From positions 3,596,001-3,660,000 of the forward strand of contig OZ220699.1 in NCBI GenBank assembly GCA_965116565.1: a stretch of DNA of 64,000 bases, in the 5' to 3' direction. Shown in pieces: positions 17,555 through 24,973 of the stretch; position 1 is the stretch's first letter; each line of letters opens with the position of its first letter. Below the pieces are notes generated by a model, which was given only the letters and a program-made list of their open reading frames with translations, did no database searches and had not been told where the DNA came from. A program made the position numbers and the translations under genes. The stretch is from Bin87 sp965116565 (GTDB taxonomy: Bacteria > Chloroflexota > Dehalococcoidia > Lucifugimonadales > UBA3495).

Positions 17555-19030
17555 ATGACTACCAAATCCGCAGCGCAAGTGGGCGGGTCGCTGTACTTCG
17601 GATGGTACATCGTCGCAACCTGCTTCTTCGTGGCGTTCCTATCCATTCCGGGACGGCAGGGGTTCGGCCTGTTCGTAACGGAGATGGAGCCGACGTTCGG
17701 CTGGAACCGCGCCGATATCTCATGGGTGGGTTCCATCGGGTTCCTGCTCAACGGTGCGATGCAGCCGATCATGGGGGCACTGTTCGACAAGTACGGGCCG
17801 CGCAAGGTGTTCGGTTTCGGGCTGGTGATCATGGGCCTGGCCATCATGAGCCTGGCGTTCATCCGGGACCTTGAGGCCACGCTGCCCCTGGGATTCGTGA
17901 ACATACCGCTGGACCTGCTGTGGTTCATAGCGGTGTTCTCCATCGTCGTGAACACGTGCCTGAGCGCGGCGTCGATCACGAACATGCTGGCGCTGGTGGT
18001 GCGGTGGTTCCGGCGCAAGCGGAGCAAGGCCACTGCGCTGGCGGCCTGCGGCACGTCCATCGGCGGTCTGCTGACGATCCCCTTCGCCGCGTACCTGATG
18101 GGGGTGATTGACGCATCCGGAATAACGTGGGGCGACACCACGCTGGCCGGCTGGCGGACGGTGTGGTTCCTGCTGGGGATGGTTGTAGTATTCGCGGCGG
18201 CACCGCTGGCGGTGTTCTTCCTGCGGCCCAATCCAGAGTCGATGGGCCTTAACCCCGACGGGGACCCCGACCCGGAGGGCGCGAGCACGGGCGGGGCGCC
18301 GGCTTCCCGGGCCACGGGCGCGTACGAGGTGGACAGTTGGCGCAAGTGCTTCAAGACGGCGCCGATGTGGCAACTGTCGGGAGCCTACGTGGTGTGCGGC
18401 ATCACGACCGGATTGCTGAGCATCCATTTCATACCCTACGCGGAGGACGTGCTGCCGGCGCAGGTGAATTTCCTGGGTGGCGTCTGGGACGAGAAGGTGT
18501 TTGCGGGGCTGATATTCGGCATCATGACGGGGCTGAACGCGGCCGGAGTGATCATCACCGGATTCTTCGGGGACCGGATGCGCCGCAAGAACGTGCTGGC
18601 GGTGGTTTACGCGACGCGGGGCGTGGCGTTCATGTGCCTGGTGTTCCTGCCATTGTTCGGCTACGGGATGCTGGGCCTGATCATGTTCGCGTTGCTCTCG
18701 GGGATGTCGTGGGTGGCGAGCGTGCCGCTGACGTCGACGCTGACGGCGGACGTGTACGGGTTCCGGGCTCTGGGGACGATCAGCGGCTGGGTGTTCTTTG
18801 CGCACCAGATCGGGTCGTTCTTCAGCATCCAGTTTGCCGGATACGCCTACGTCTGGTTCAACGAGAGCTACTTCTGGCCGTTCCTGATCGCGGGTTTGAC
18901 GCTGATACCCGCCACCATCATGGCGTTCAGCATCAACGAGTACCGGTATTCGGGCCGTTACAACACCCTGCCGGCGCCGCAACTGGCGACGGCGGGCGCG
19001 TCGGCCGGAGGCGGGACGCGGTTGTACTGA
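17555..19030 (+). CDS. MFS transporter, OFA/monocarboxylate-type
   Basis: 491 residues with about 12 TM segments. The first helix is GWYIVATCFFVAFLSIPG; the inter-helix motif A region is FDKYGPRKVFGFGLVI, and the central loop (about residues 225-265) is hydrophilic and Asp/Pro-rich (NPDGDPDPEGAS). The second half has FFGDRMRRKNVLAVVYATRG and WVASVPLTSTLTADVYG, typical of OFA/MCT-like carriers for organic acids. It is paralogous to the MFS protein at 34429-35742. ATG 17555 is chosen because AAGGGGGCC precedes it and the preceding frame content is not transporter-like. Confidence 0.85.
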   Translation: MTTKSAAQVGGSLYFGWYIVATCFFVAFLSIPGRQGFGLFVTEMEPTFGWNRADISWVGSIGFLLNGAMQPIMGALFDKYGPRKVFGFGLVIMGLAIMSLAFIRDLEATLPLGFVNIPLDLLWFIAVFSIVVNTCLSAASITNMLALVVRWFRRKRSKATALAACGTSIGGLLTIPFAAYLMGVIDASGITWGDTTLAGWRTVWFLLGMVVVFAAAPLAVFFLRPNPESMGLNPDGDPDPEGASTGGAPASRATGAYEVDSWRKCFKTAPMWQLSGAYVVCGITTGLLSIHFIPYAEDVLPAQVNFLGGVWDEKVFAGLIFGIMTGLNAAGVIITGFFGDRMRRKNVLAVVYATRGVAFMCLVFLPLFGYGMLGLIMFALLSGMSWVASVPLTSTLTADVYGFRALGTISGWVFFAHQIGSFFSIQFAGYAYVWFNESYFWPFLIAGLTLIPATIMAFSINEYRYSGRYNTLPAPQLATAGASAGGGTRLY

Positions 19031-19054
19031 GTTCGGATTAGTCACCCTCACCCC

Positions 19055-19081
19055 AACCCTCTTCCGACATGGGAGAGGGTT
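19055..19081. repeat. Hairpin after the MFS gene (AACCCTCT...AGAGGGTT)
   Basis: Arms AACCCTCT and AGAGGGTT with an inner CC/GG pair, 24 bases after the MFS stop. The surrounding CACCCTCACCCC text is typical of dispersed intergenic repeats. It may terminate the MFS transcript, although no T-run follows. Confidence 0.6.
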
Positions 19082-19098
19082 AGTTTCAGCGAGGTGGG

Positions 19099-19374
19099 AT
19101 GATGGGCACGGTTTTGAGCGTCGTTCTGCTGGCGGTGGGCCTCCATCACGGGGAGGCGGACCCGACGTTGCTGGGTTGGATCATGACCGCCCTGAGCCAC
19201 ATACTGCTGGGGACGCTGGGTTTCACCGAACTGACCGTGGTGATCATCATCGGGATAATCATCCTGGCGATGCCGGCCCTGATTGTGATTGCGTACTGGG
19301 CGAACACGCGAGGCGGCAGAGCGTCAGCACGCACGGTCGCGGAGCCGGCAGTTCTGGGCGACGGGGAGGAATAG
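19099..19374 (+). CDS. Small hypothetical membrane protein, 91 aa
   Basis: Starts MMGTVLSVVLLAVGLHHGEADP, then two hydrophobic stretches (LLGWIMTALSHILLGTLGF and LTVVIIIGIIILAMPALIVIAYW) and a short charged tail (NTRGGRASARTVAEP). This gives a two- or three-TM membrane protein of unknown function. ATG 19099 follows GAGGTGGGAT. The clear amphipathic layout supports it being real, but I cannot name a family. Confidence 0.5.
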   Translation: MMGTVLSVVLLAVGLHHGEADPTLLGWIMTALSHILLGTLGFTELTVVIIIGIIILAMPALIVIAYWANTRGGRASARTVAEPAVLGDGEE

Positions 19375-19575
19375 GGAGATTTCGCAGTCGCGTTGCCCGT
19401 CAACCTGAAGACCGCTGAAGGATTCGGCGAAGTGTGTTTGCCTGGGCATTACAGGGGATGAGGAAATTTCGCCACTCGGGATGTGGGGTAGCCCAGTGTG
19501 ACATCGCTGTACAGACGGACGAATGTCGTGATCTTGCCGGCGACCCAATCTCGCCTTTTCCACATGAGATGCCTA

Positions 19576-19620
19576 CAAATACAAAACGGCCTGTAACCGG
19601 ACGGTACGGGCCGCTTTGCG
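19576..19620 (-). terminator. Rho-independent terminator of the coiled-coil gene
   Basis: Stem CGGCC.GTA.CCG pairing with CGG.TAC.GGCCG across a short GGAC loop. In the minus direction it is followed by GTTTTGTATTTG. It lies 28 bases after the stop of the gene at 19648-20484. Confidence 0.6.
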
Positions 19621-19647
19621 GTACGGCTGGTTCAAGCGGCGGTGGGC

Positions 19648-20484
19648 CTACTCGGCCAGGATCATTATCGCCACGTGATTGGCGGCGGCGAAATGGGATG
19701 CTGAGTCAAGGGTGTGTGCTCCAATCACTACGGCCCGCACGGGTTCCGTTGTAGCCTTCGATAGCAGCCCGGCTCGCTCCTGTGCCCTCCGGACATCGTT
19801 TTCGTCCAGGGTCACCGATACTTCCGCCACGACGTACTCGTTGGGACCACGCATGACGATGTCGACTTCTTCCAGTTCGTCGGCTTCGCTCGCGGCCATC
19901 AGCCCAGCTCCGATGGCGTGGTCCAGGATCTCGGGGAGTCGGTTGTTGTCTGGCATGGTTACGGCGTATATGACCTGCATGTCTTGCATGCCCAGGTATC
20001 GATTGGCCAGGCGGCTGGCCCGGCGGGCCGCCTTCCGCTCGTAGTCCGACCCGATGAGACGGTTTACGTTTCCTTCCAGCCGGGCTTGGCCGGCTTTGAG
20101 CCTTTCCTGCCCGGCTTCCAGTTGTGCTTGGCCGGCTTCCAGCCTTTCCTGACCAGCTTCCAGTTGTGCTTGGCCGACTTTCAGCCCCTCTTGCCCGGCT
20201 TCCAGTTGTGCTTGGCCGGCTTTCAGCCCTTCTTGCCCGGCTTCCAGCCTGTCCAAGCGCGCTTCTATCTGCTCCAGGCGTGCGTCGGTGGCGGCGATGT
20301 ATTCATGCACCAGTTGGGTGAGTTGGGCGACGGCTCTCTGGAGTTCCCGTACGATGGCGGGTAGTTGTAGAAATTCTTGATCCAGGACGTGCTGGCGCAT
20401 CGCCGCCTGGAGCCTGGGGTTGTTCTCCATGGCGGCGAGGATGTCCTCGAAAGTCTCGATGGGCGTGGGTGTGGTCATGGTCAT
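19648..20484 (-). CDS. Coiled-coil protein with C-terminal nuclease-like domain
   Basis: 278 residues. N-terminus MTMTTPTPIETFEDILAAMENNP, then a helical coiled coil (about 45-150) built of 7-residue and 14-residue repeats of the type LEAGQERLKAGQAQ, repeated about five times. The C-terminal ~130 residues (SDYERKAARRASRLANRYLG, then EEVDIVMRGPNEYVVAEVS, and VRRAQERAGLLSKAT) resemble a PD-(D/E)XK-type fold: D-I-V then E-V in the expected spacing. The C-terminal pattern is shared with the gene at 37184. Function unknown; similar 'coiled-coil plus nuclease-like' proteins are common orphans in Cyanobacteria and Chloroflexota. Confidence 0.7.
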   Translation of the reverse strand: MTMTTPTPIETFEDILAAMENNPRLQAAMRQHVLDQEFLQLPAIVRELQRAVAQLTQLVHEYIAATDARLEQIEARLDRLEAGQEGLKAGQAQLEAGQEGLKVGQAQLEAGQERLEAGQAQLEAGQERLKAGQARLEGNVNRLIGSDYERKAARRASRLANRYLGMQDMQVIYAVTMPDNNRLPEILDHAIGAGLMAASEADELEEVDIVMRGPNEYVVAEVSVTLDENDVRRAQERAGLLSKATTEPVRAVVIGAHTLDSASHFAAANHVAIMILAE

Positions 20485-20916
20485 GTCATTGCTTTGGTTT
20501 CCTCTTTCATTCTATACGGTGTGGGTATTGGTCGCTACCGGCAGTTCGAGGAACGCATAGTTTTTGCTTCTCTGATTGCAGGGTAGCCAGGGGCGGCGTG
20601 GGCTTTCGGGCGTGCGGGGTCGACCCCTATTCGTTAGGAGAGACGACGAAATCACACTGATGGACCGAAAGCGCAAATCGTCACGCAACTGACCGTTCTC
20701 GGTCGCCGCCCGGGTGAATGATGAGTAGCGAAATCGCCTCAGGGGATTGCAGGCGGCGTTGAATGAGAGTAAGATAGCGTCCGCTGCCATAGTCGCTATT
20801 GGCCGGCCGTCCGCGCCTTGAACGGACCGGCGACACGGATGGCCAGGGCGATTACCGTCGGCGGTGGCAGGGGAACCGGGAGGCCGCTGACAAACCGGAG
20901 GAGGTAACAAATCGAT
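20485..20916. other. 432-base gap without a supported gene
   Basis: No protein family pattern in any frame. The left part is the leader of the minus-strand coiled-coil gene (CATTCTATACGG is near its start); the right part is the leader of the small gene at 20917 and includes GGAGGTAACAA just before its start. I see no repeat or RNA structure I can name. Confidence 0.5.
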
Positions 20917-21111
20917 ATGTTCGACAAGGATTCGCTGGACCGGCTGTTTGAAGAGCTGAGAGACGAGTTCGAGCTGGAGACCGATTGGGAAGACATTCAG
21001 CGCGACGCCCACCTTGCGGTGGCATATGCCGACGCTGGCGTTCTGGACGACCAGAAGGGCGATCTGGACACGCGTATCGTTGAGTTCGTGGAACGGCACA
21101 ATCCAGGCTAA
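20917..21111 (+). CDS. Small acidic hypothetical protein, 64 aa
   Basis: MFDKDSLDRLFEELRDEFELETDW, then DIQRDAHLAVAYADAGVLDDQK and DTRIVEFVERHNPG. It is a short, acidic, wholly helical soluble protein. GGAGGTAACAAATCGAT precedes the ATG, a strong ribosome-binding site, and a good terminator follows 26 bases after the stop. The paired strong signals make it a convincing gene, but I do not recognise the family. Confidence 0.65.
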   Translation: MFDKDSLDRLFEELRDEFELETDWEDIQRDAHLAVAYADAGVLDDQKGDLDTRIVEFVERHNPG

Positions 21112-21137
21112 TGAGCCACTACATGGTTGACTTATGG

Positions 21138-21170
21138 CCCCGTCGGATCTCTTCGGCGGGGTTTCTTGTT
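21138..21170 (+). terminator. Rho-independent terminator after the 64-aa gene
   Basis: Nine-pair stem CCCCGTCGG / TCGGCGGGG (two G-U wobbles) with loop ATCTCT, followed by TTTCTTGTT. It ends just before the convergent hydroxyacid dehydrogenase gene. Confidence 0.8.
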
Positions 21171-21183
21171 GTGGGAGGCGGTC

Positions 21184-22182
21184 TCAGCCCAGGACATCCG
21201 GGTTGGCGCAGGCTTCCGGGTTGGCGCAGGCTTCCATGGGCTGGCCCTGCAGACCGGCGACCAGGTTGCGGGCGGCGAGTTTCATGGTGTTGAGGCGGGT
21301 GGGCAACGCGGCGCTGCCGATGTGGGGGGTGATGACCAGGTTGTCCAGCGTCAGCAGCGGGTCGTCGGTGGCGATGGGCTCGGGCGCGGTCACGTCGAGA
21401 GCGGCGCGGGCGATCTGGCGGTCCCTCAGAGCGCCGTAGAGGGCGGTTGGATCCACCACCGGACCGCGAGACACGTTGATCAGTATGCCGGTCGGCTTCA
21501 TCATGGCCAGTTGGGGGCCACTGATAAGGTGGTGGGTTTCGGGCGTGAGGGGCACGCTCAACACGACGAAATCGGCCTGTGCCAGGAGATCGACGAACTC
21601 GGCGTAGCGAACGCCGTACTCGGCCTCAACATCGGGGTAGCGGGTGCGGGAGTGGTACACGATGTCCATGTCGAACCCGCGGGCCCGCCGGGCGATTTCG
21701 CGGCCGATCTGCCCCAGGCCGACGATGCCGAGGCAGGCTTCGTGAACGTCCTGGCCCAGCCAGTGGGTAGGGTGGAACTGGATTTCCCAGCCGCCGGCGC
21801 GCACCCAGCGTTCGCTTTCGGAGGTGCGCCTGGCCGCGCCCAGCAGCAACGCGAACGCGAGGTCGGCGGTGGACTTGGCGAGGACGCCCGGGGTGTAGCC
21901 GACCGGTATGCCGCGAGCGGTGGCCTCGGCGACGGCCACGTTGTCCAGACCCACGGCAAGCTGGCTGATGACGCGCAGGTTGGGCGCGGCGTCCAGCAGG
22001 TCGGCATCCACCCGGTCCATGATGGTGGTGAGGATGCCATCAGCATCGGCGGCCAATGCGCGCAGGTCTGAGACCGACGGCGGCGCTTCGTCGGGCCACA
22101 CCTCAAGGTCGGCGACGGCACGGATGATGTCGAGGGCCTCGGGCAGGAGGGCGCGGGTGACCAGGGCTTTGGGGCGAGGCAT
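21184..22182 (-). CDS. D-2-hydroxyacid dehydrogenase (glyoxylate/hydroxypyruvate reductase-like)
   Basis: 332 residues of the D-isomer 2-hydroxyacid dehydrogenase family. NAD(P) motif GIVGLGQIGREIARRA (about residue 150); the catalytic Arg in NVSRGPVVD, Glu in VTAPEPI and His in VITPHIGSA are all in place. The N-terminal substrate domain reads VTRALLPEALDIIRAVADLEVW and VISQLAVGLDNVAVAEATARG, as in D-glycerate dehydrogenases. It would interconvert a 2-oxo acid and a D-2-hydroxy acid. The C-terminus carries a duplicated EACANP segment (18-bp tandem repeat), which is unusual. No neighbour indicates the pathway; it may serve glyoxylate/glycerate handling. Confidence 0.9.
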   Translation of the reverse strand: MPRPKALVTRALLPEALDIIRAVADLEVWPDEAPPSVSDLRALAADADGILTTIMDRVDADLLDAAPNLRVISQLAVGLDNVAVAEATARGIPVGYTPGVLAKSTADLAFALLLGAARRTSESERWVRAGGWEIQFHPTHWLGQDVHEACLGIVGLGQIGREIARRARGFDMDIVYHSRTRYPDVEAEYGVRYAEFVDLLAQADFVVLSVPLTPETHHLISGPQLAMMKPTGILINVSRGPVVDPTALYGALRDRQIARAALDVTAPEPIATDDPLLTLDNLVITPHIGSAALPTRLNTMKLAARNLVAGLQGQPMEACANPEACANPDVLG

Positions 22183-22366
22183 TGCAATTCACCGTTCGTT
22201 GAGGGTGGGGAGTACAGTTACGCCGGGGCATTTGGGACGGATTTTAGTTTGCCGACGACGAAATTGCCATTTGCCGGGGCTTCGGGTTTTGACCACCGGG
22301 CAACGGACAGGCACATGCTATGCTGACACCGACATTGGACGTGAGAAGATTGGACATGGGAAAAAA

Positions 22367-22723
22367 ATGACGACAACGCAAGCGCATCAGCAGGCGGCGT
22401 GGAGCCTACTGGAGCAGGCGGCGAACGAGTTGACCGCCGGGGATGTGCGCCAAGGGTCAGAATAGGGTTGGGGCGCGGCGGCCCAGATGGTCAAGGCGGT
22501 TGCGGAGCGGAGAGGATGGACACACGACAACCACGGCGCGCTCTACGCCGTGGTCGACCGACTGGTGAGGGAAACCGGAGACCAGGACATCCGACGGTCG
22601 TTCGCAATCGCGAGCAGCCTGCACGTCAACATCTATGAAAACTGGATGTCAGCGGAGCACGTGCGCGGCGGTTTGGGGGATGTCAGGCGTCTGCTGGAAA
22701 TGCTGCACCCGATGGTGGAATAA
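22367..22723 (+). pseudogene. PaREP1/HEPN-type gene interrupted by an in-frame TAG
   Basis: From ATG 22367 the frame reads MTTTQAHQQAAWSLLEQAAN..AGDVRQGSE, then TAG at 22463-22465 (codon 33), then WGAAAQMVKAVAERRGWTHD and a normal family C-terminus with HVNIYENWMSAEHV. The intact paralogue at 53568 has ASEKLWGAA at the same place, so the stop replaces a Lys-like codon (AAG to TAG). The total of about 118 positions matches the intact paralogue of 126. The family is all-helical and HEPN-related, and often works in toxin-antitoxin-like pairs. A 78-residue piece from ATG 22487 could still be made. Confidence 0.78.
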
Positions 22724-22740
22724 GCCAGGCGGTTAAATCG

Positions 22741-22771
22741 AAAGGCCCCCGCGCAGCGGCGGGAGCCCTTT
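22741..22771. terminator. Bidirectional terminator hairpin
   Basis: AAAGG..CCCGC and GCGGG..CCTTT arms with loop GCAGCG. It lies between the end of the plus-strand PaREP1 pseudogene and the end of the minus-strand 99-residue gene, with A and T runs on both sides, so it can serve both. Confidence 0.7.
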
Positions 22772-22824
22772 CCCAGGTTGTGGGCCCGCTCAGAACGTTG
22801 GGGCCAGACCGGTTGGTCGCCGGT

Positions 22825-23124
22825 TTAGAAGTGCGGACCCTGGGCCCGATAGTAGCGGTTGTGCTCGAAGATTTTCCGGTTCACCCGCTCCTGATCGGTC
22901 TTGCCGGGGCCGATGACGGAATCCCAAACGCTGACCAAAGCGGCGGAGATAGCCTGGAGGAACGAGCGCCTGGGAGCATCCCACTGCTTGAGCAGTTCGT
23001 CCGGGGTTTCCGGGATGGCGGAAATGTCGACCGCAGCGGCGGCCGGCGCAGCGGATTCGGTATCTGCGACCTGCACGGCAACGGCGACGTTGGTCTCGGT
23101 TTCGCGGTTGACGGTGGTGACCAT
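22825..23124 (-). CDS. Small hypothetical protein, 99 aa
   Basis: MVTTVNRETETNVAVAVQVADT, an Ala-rich middle, then ETPDELLKQWDAPRRSFLQAIS and a hydrophobic stretch (AISAALVSVWDSVIG), with the C-terminus KIFEHNRYYRAQGPHF. I do not recognise the family. AAGGAGAACC precedes the ATG, and a near-perfect sigma-70 promoter lies 51 bases upstream, so it is likely expressed strongly. No operon partner. The amphipathic hydrophobic segment near residue 60 could associate with membranes. Confidence 0.65.
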   Translation of the reverse strand: MVTTVNRETETNVAVAVQVADTESAAPAAAAVDISAIPETPDELLKQWDAPRRSFLQAISAALVSVWDSVIGPGKTDQERVNRKIFEHNRYYRAQGPHF

Positions 23125-23174
23125 TTATGGTTCTCCTTGTGTCTGATAGTGATAGACCCTATTCATTTGGATTA

Positions 23175-23203
23175 ATGATACGGTGCCATGATTATCGTGT
23201 CAA
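23175..23203 (-). promoter_or_regulatory. Sigma-70-type promoter of the 99-aa gene
   Basis: In the minus direction: -35 TTGACA (23198-23203), 17-base spacer, -10 TATCAT (23175-23180). Transcription would start near 23168, about 44 bases before ATG 23124. The surrounding 23150-23240 is AT-rich against a GC-rich background. Confidence 0.7.
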
Positions 23204-23500
23204 GCAATATATTTCTATAATCAACATCGTTTTCATGAATGTTAGGGATTGCAGCAGGTGGGTGGGTTCAACTGCAGATCAGTCGCCGATGTCCGAGGCA
23301 TGGGCCCGCGCTCACGCCGCATTGCGCAGCCGAACCCGGACCGGAATGGGCATTCAGCACGGTCGGGAAACGCCCGGGACGGGCGATAGAGGAAAGGGAT
23401 GGGATGCGAAACAACGGCGGCGGCCGATCGCGTCCGAAGCGCGCAACCCTGAGTTGGAAGATCGGACCCGGCGGTTGGAAAGCCGCTGACCGGAGGGGCG
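23204..23500. other. 297-base gap without a supported gene
   Basis: No family pattern in any frame; plus-strand frames are short and low-quality. The left part, AT-rich, belongs to the promoter region of the 99-aa gene; the rest is GC-rich trailing sequence of the FAD-oxidase gene. I see no repeat or RNA structure. Confidence 0.5.
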
Positions 23501-24958
23501 TTACAAGGAGAGCTTGCCGGGGTTCATGATGCCGGCCGGGTCGAGGGACCGTTTGATGTCGGACAGAGCGGCCCGGCTGGTCCCGAGTTCACGGGCGAGC
23601 AGGTGGTGGAGTTTGACCCCGACGCCATGGCAGTATTCCATGACGCCGCCCATATCCTGGGCCAGGCTGAGCACCTCGTCCACGCCGGCGGCGAGGTTGG
23701 CCCTCACGTCCGCGTCGTAACCGTCCCTGCTGGCGACGCGGCGATCGCCATCGGGCACGACCAGCATGGAGAAGAACTCGGGACGGCTCCAGAGGCAATA
23801 TTCCACCACATGGATTCTGCGGGCCGTCAGCATTTCGTCGGCGCGCTTTCGGTATTCCAGCACCCGGTTGGTGGGCAGGCTCATGTGGAGGTAGTCGAAA
23901 GTTCGGCCCCACTGGCGACGCCAACGCTCCTCGCGGGGGCGTCCCAGGGCCGTCTCGCGGTAGTTGAGAGCGGAATCGTGACGGTGGCGCCAGTAATCGA
24001 GGGTTGGCTGGGGTCCAACGCTCCATCCGCCGGCCGAGACACACACGGAAGTCGCCCGCTCCAGAGCGGCGGCCACGCCCTCCCGGTACCCTTCAAATAA
24101 CAGGTGGAGCAGGATGCCCTCGCCGTCCTCGGTCAGGTCCAGAAGGCTGGGACGGATGCCGAGGGCCATCATCTCGCTGACGGCCGCGAAACCGTCGGCA
24201 AAGTCGGCGAACTCCATGGTGGCGAAGGCGTTGGCCTCGGGCTGGCGAAACACCCTGATGGTGGCCCGGGTGATGACGCCAAAGACGCCCTCGCTGCCGA
24301 TGAACAGGTGGTTGAGGTTGGGGCCGGTGGACTGCTTGGGCACGGGCCGGGTCTCGATCACGCGGCCATCGGGCAGCACCACTTCGAGGGCGACGACCTG
24401 GTCGCCCATGGGACCGAAGGCAGACGCCCGGTAACCGACGCCGTTGGTCGAAATGGTGCCGGCGACGGTGGCGATGGGGACGCTGTAAGGGTCGTGCCCG
24501 GGCATCAGGCCATGGGGTTTCAGGCCATCGTAAAGATCCTGCAGCACCATTCCGGCCTGGGCCTCGGCGGTCAGCGATGCAGGGTCCACGTTGAGCAGGC
24601 GGTTGAGCCGGCTCACGTCCAAGATGATGCCGCCGTGGACGGGGAGGATGCCTCCCATGACGCCGGTACCGCCACCGTACGGCACAATCGGAATGGCGCG
24701 CTGCTGGGCCAGCGCCACGACGCGGGACACCTGCTCGGTGTCGGCGGGCCGGACGATTACGTCAGCCAGGCGGTCGAAGACGGCGTCGGCGTAGTAGGTG
24801 CGGTACGGCGTGAGGGCGTCGGCCGAGTAGCGATCGATGGAGTCCGGATCGCTGAGGACATGCTGGGCCCCGACGATGTCGCGGAGCAGGTCGGAGACCT
24901 GCCGCCAATCCACCGGAGATGATAAATGCGGGGATTCGGACACGGTGGGCGAAGACAT
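23501..24958 (-). CDS. FAD-binding oxidase/dehydrogenase (GlcD / D-lactate dehydrogenase type)
   Basis: 485 residues. FAD-binding PCMH domain: VIVRPADTEQVSRVVALAQQ, then VPYGGGTGVMGGILPVHGG, ILDVSRLNRLLNVDP, ATVAGTISTNGVGYRASAFG and VLPDGRVIETR. The C-terminal FAD-linked oxidase domain contains the His-rich CHGVGVKLHHLLARELG and the family ending IKRSLDPAGIMNPGKLSL. This is the pattern of glycolate oxidase GlcD, D-2-hydroxyglutarate or D-lactate dehydrogenases and alkyl-DHAP synthases. A D-2-hydroxyacid dehydrogenase gene lies 1.3 kb away, which fits hydroxyacid oxidation, but specificity is open. Start MSSPTVSESPHLSSPVDWRQ at 24958. Confidence 0.88.
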   Translation of the reverse strand: MSSPTVSESPHLSSPVDWRQVSDLLRDIVGAQHVLSDPDSIDRYSADALTPYRTYYADAVFDRLADVIVRPADTEQVSRVVALAQQRAIPIVPYGGGTGVMGGILPVHGGIILDVSRLNRLLNVDPASLTAEAQAGMVLQDLYDGLKPHGLMPGHDPYSVPIATVAGTISTNGVGYRASAFGPMGDQVVALEVVLPDGRVIETRPVPKQSTGPNLNHLFIGSEGVFGVITRATIRVFRQPEANAFATMEFADFADGFAAVSEMMALGIRPSLLDLTEDGEGILLHLLFEGYREGVAAALERATSVCVSAGGWSVGPQPTLDYWRHRHDSALNYRETALGRPREERWRRQWGRTFDYLHMSLPTNRVLEYRKRADEMLTARRIHVVEYCLWSRPEFFSMLVVPDGDRRVASRDGYDADVRANLAAGVDEVLSLAQDMGGVMEYCHGVGVKLHHLLARELGTSRAALSDIKRSLDPAGIMNPGKLSL

Positions 24959-24973
24959 GCCTCATCCAGAGCC

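Noticed and set aside
22463..22465. TAG in the PaREP1 copy as pyrrolysine
   Set aside because: The position is a Lys/Arg-like site in relatives, no Pyl-type context exists, and other accessory genes are also broken by TAA or frameshift.
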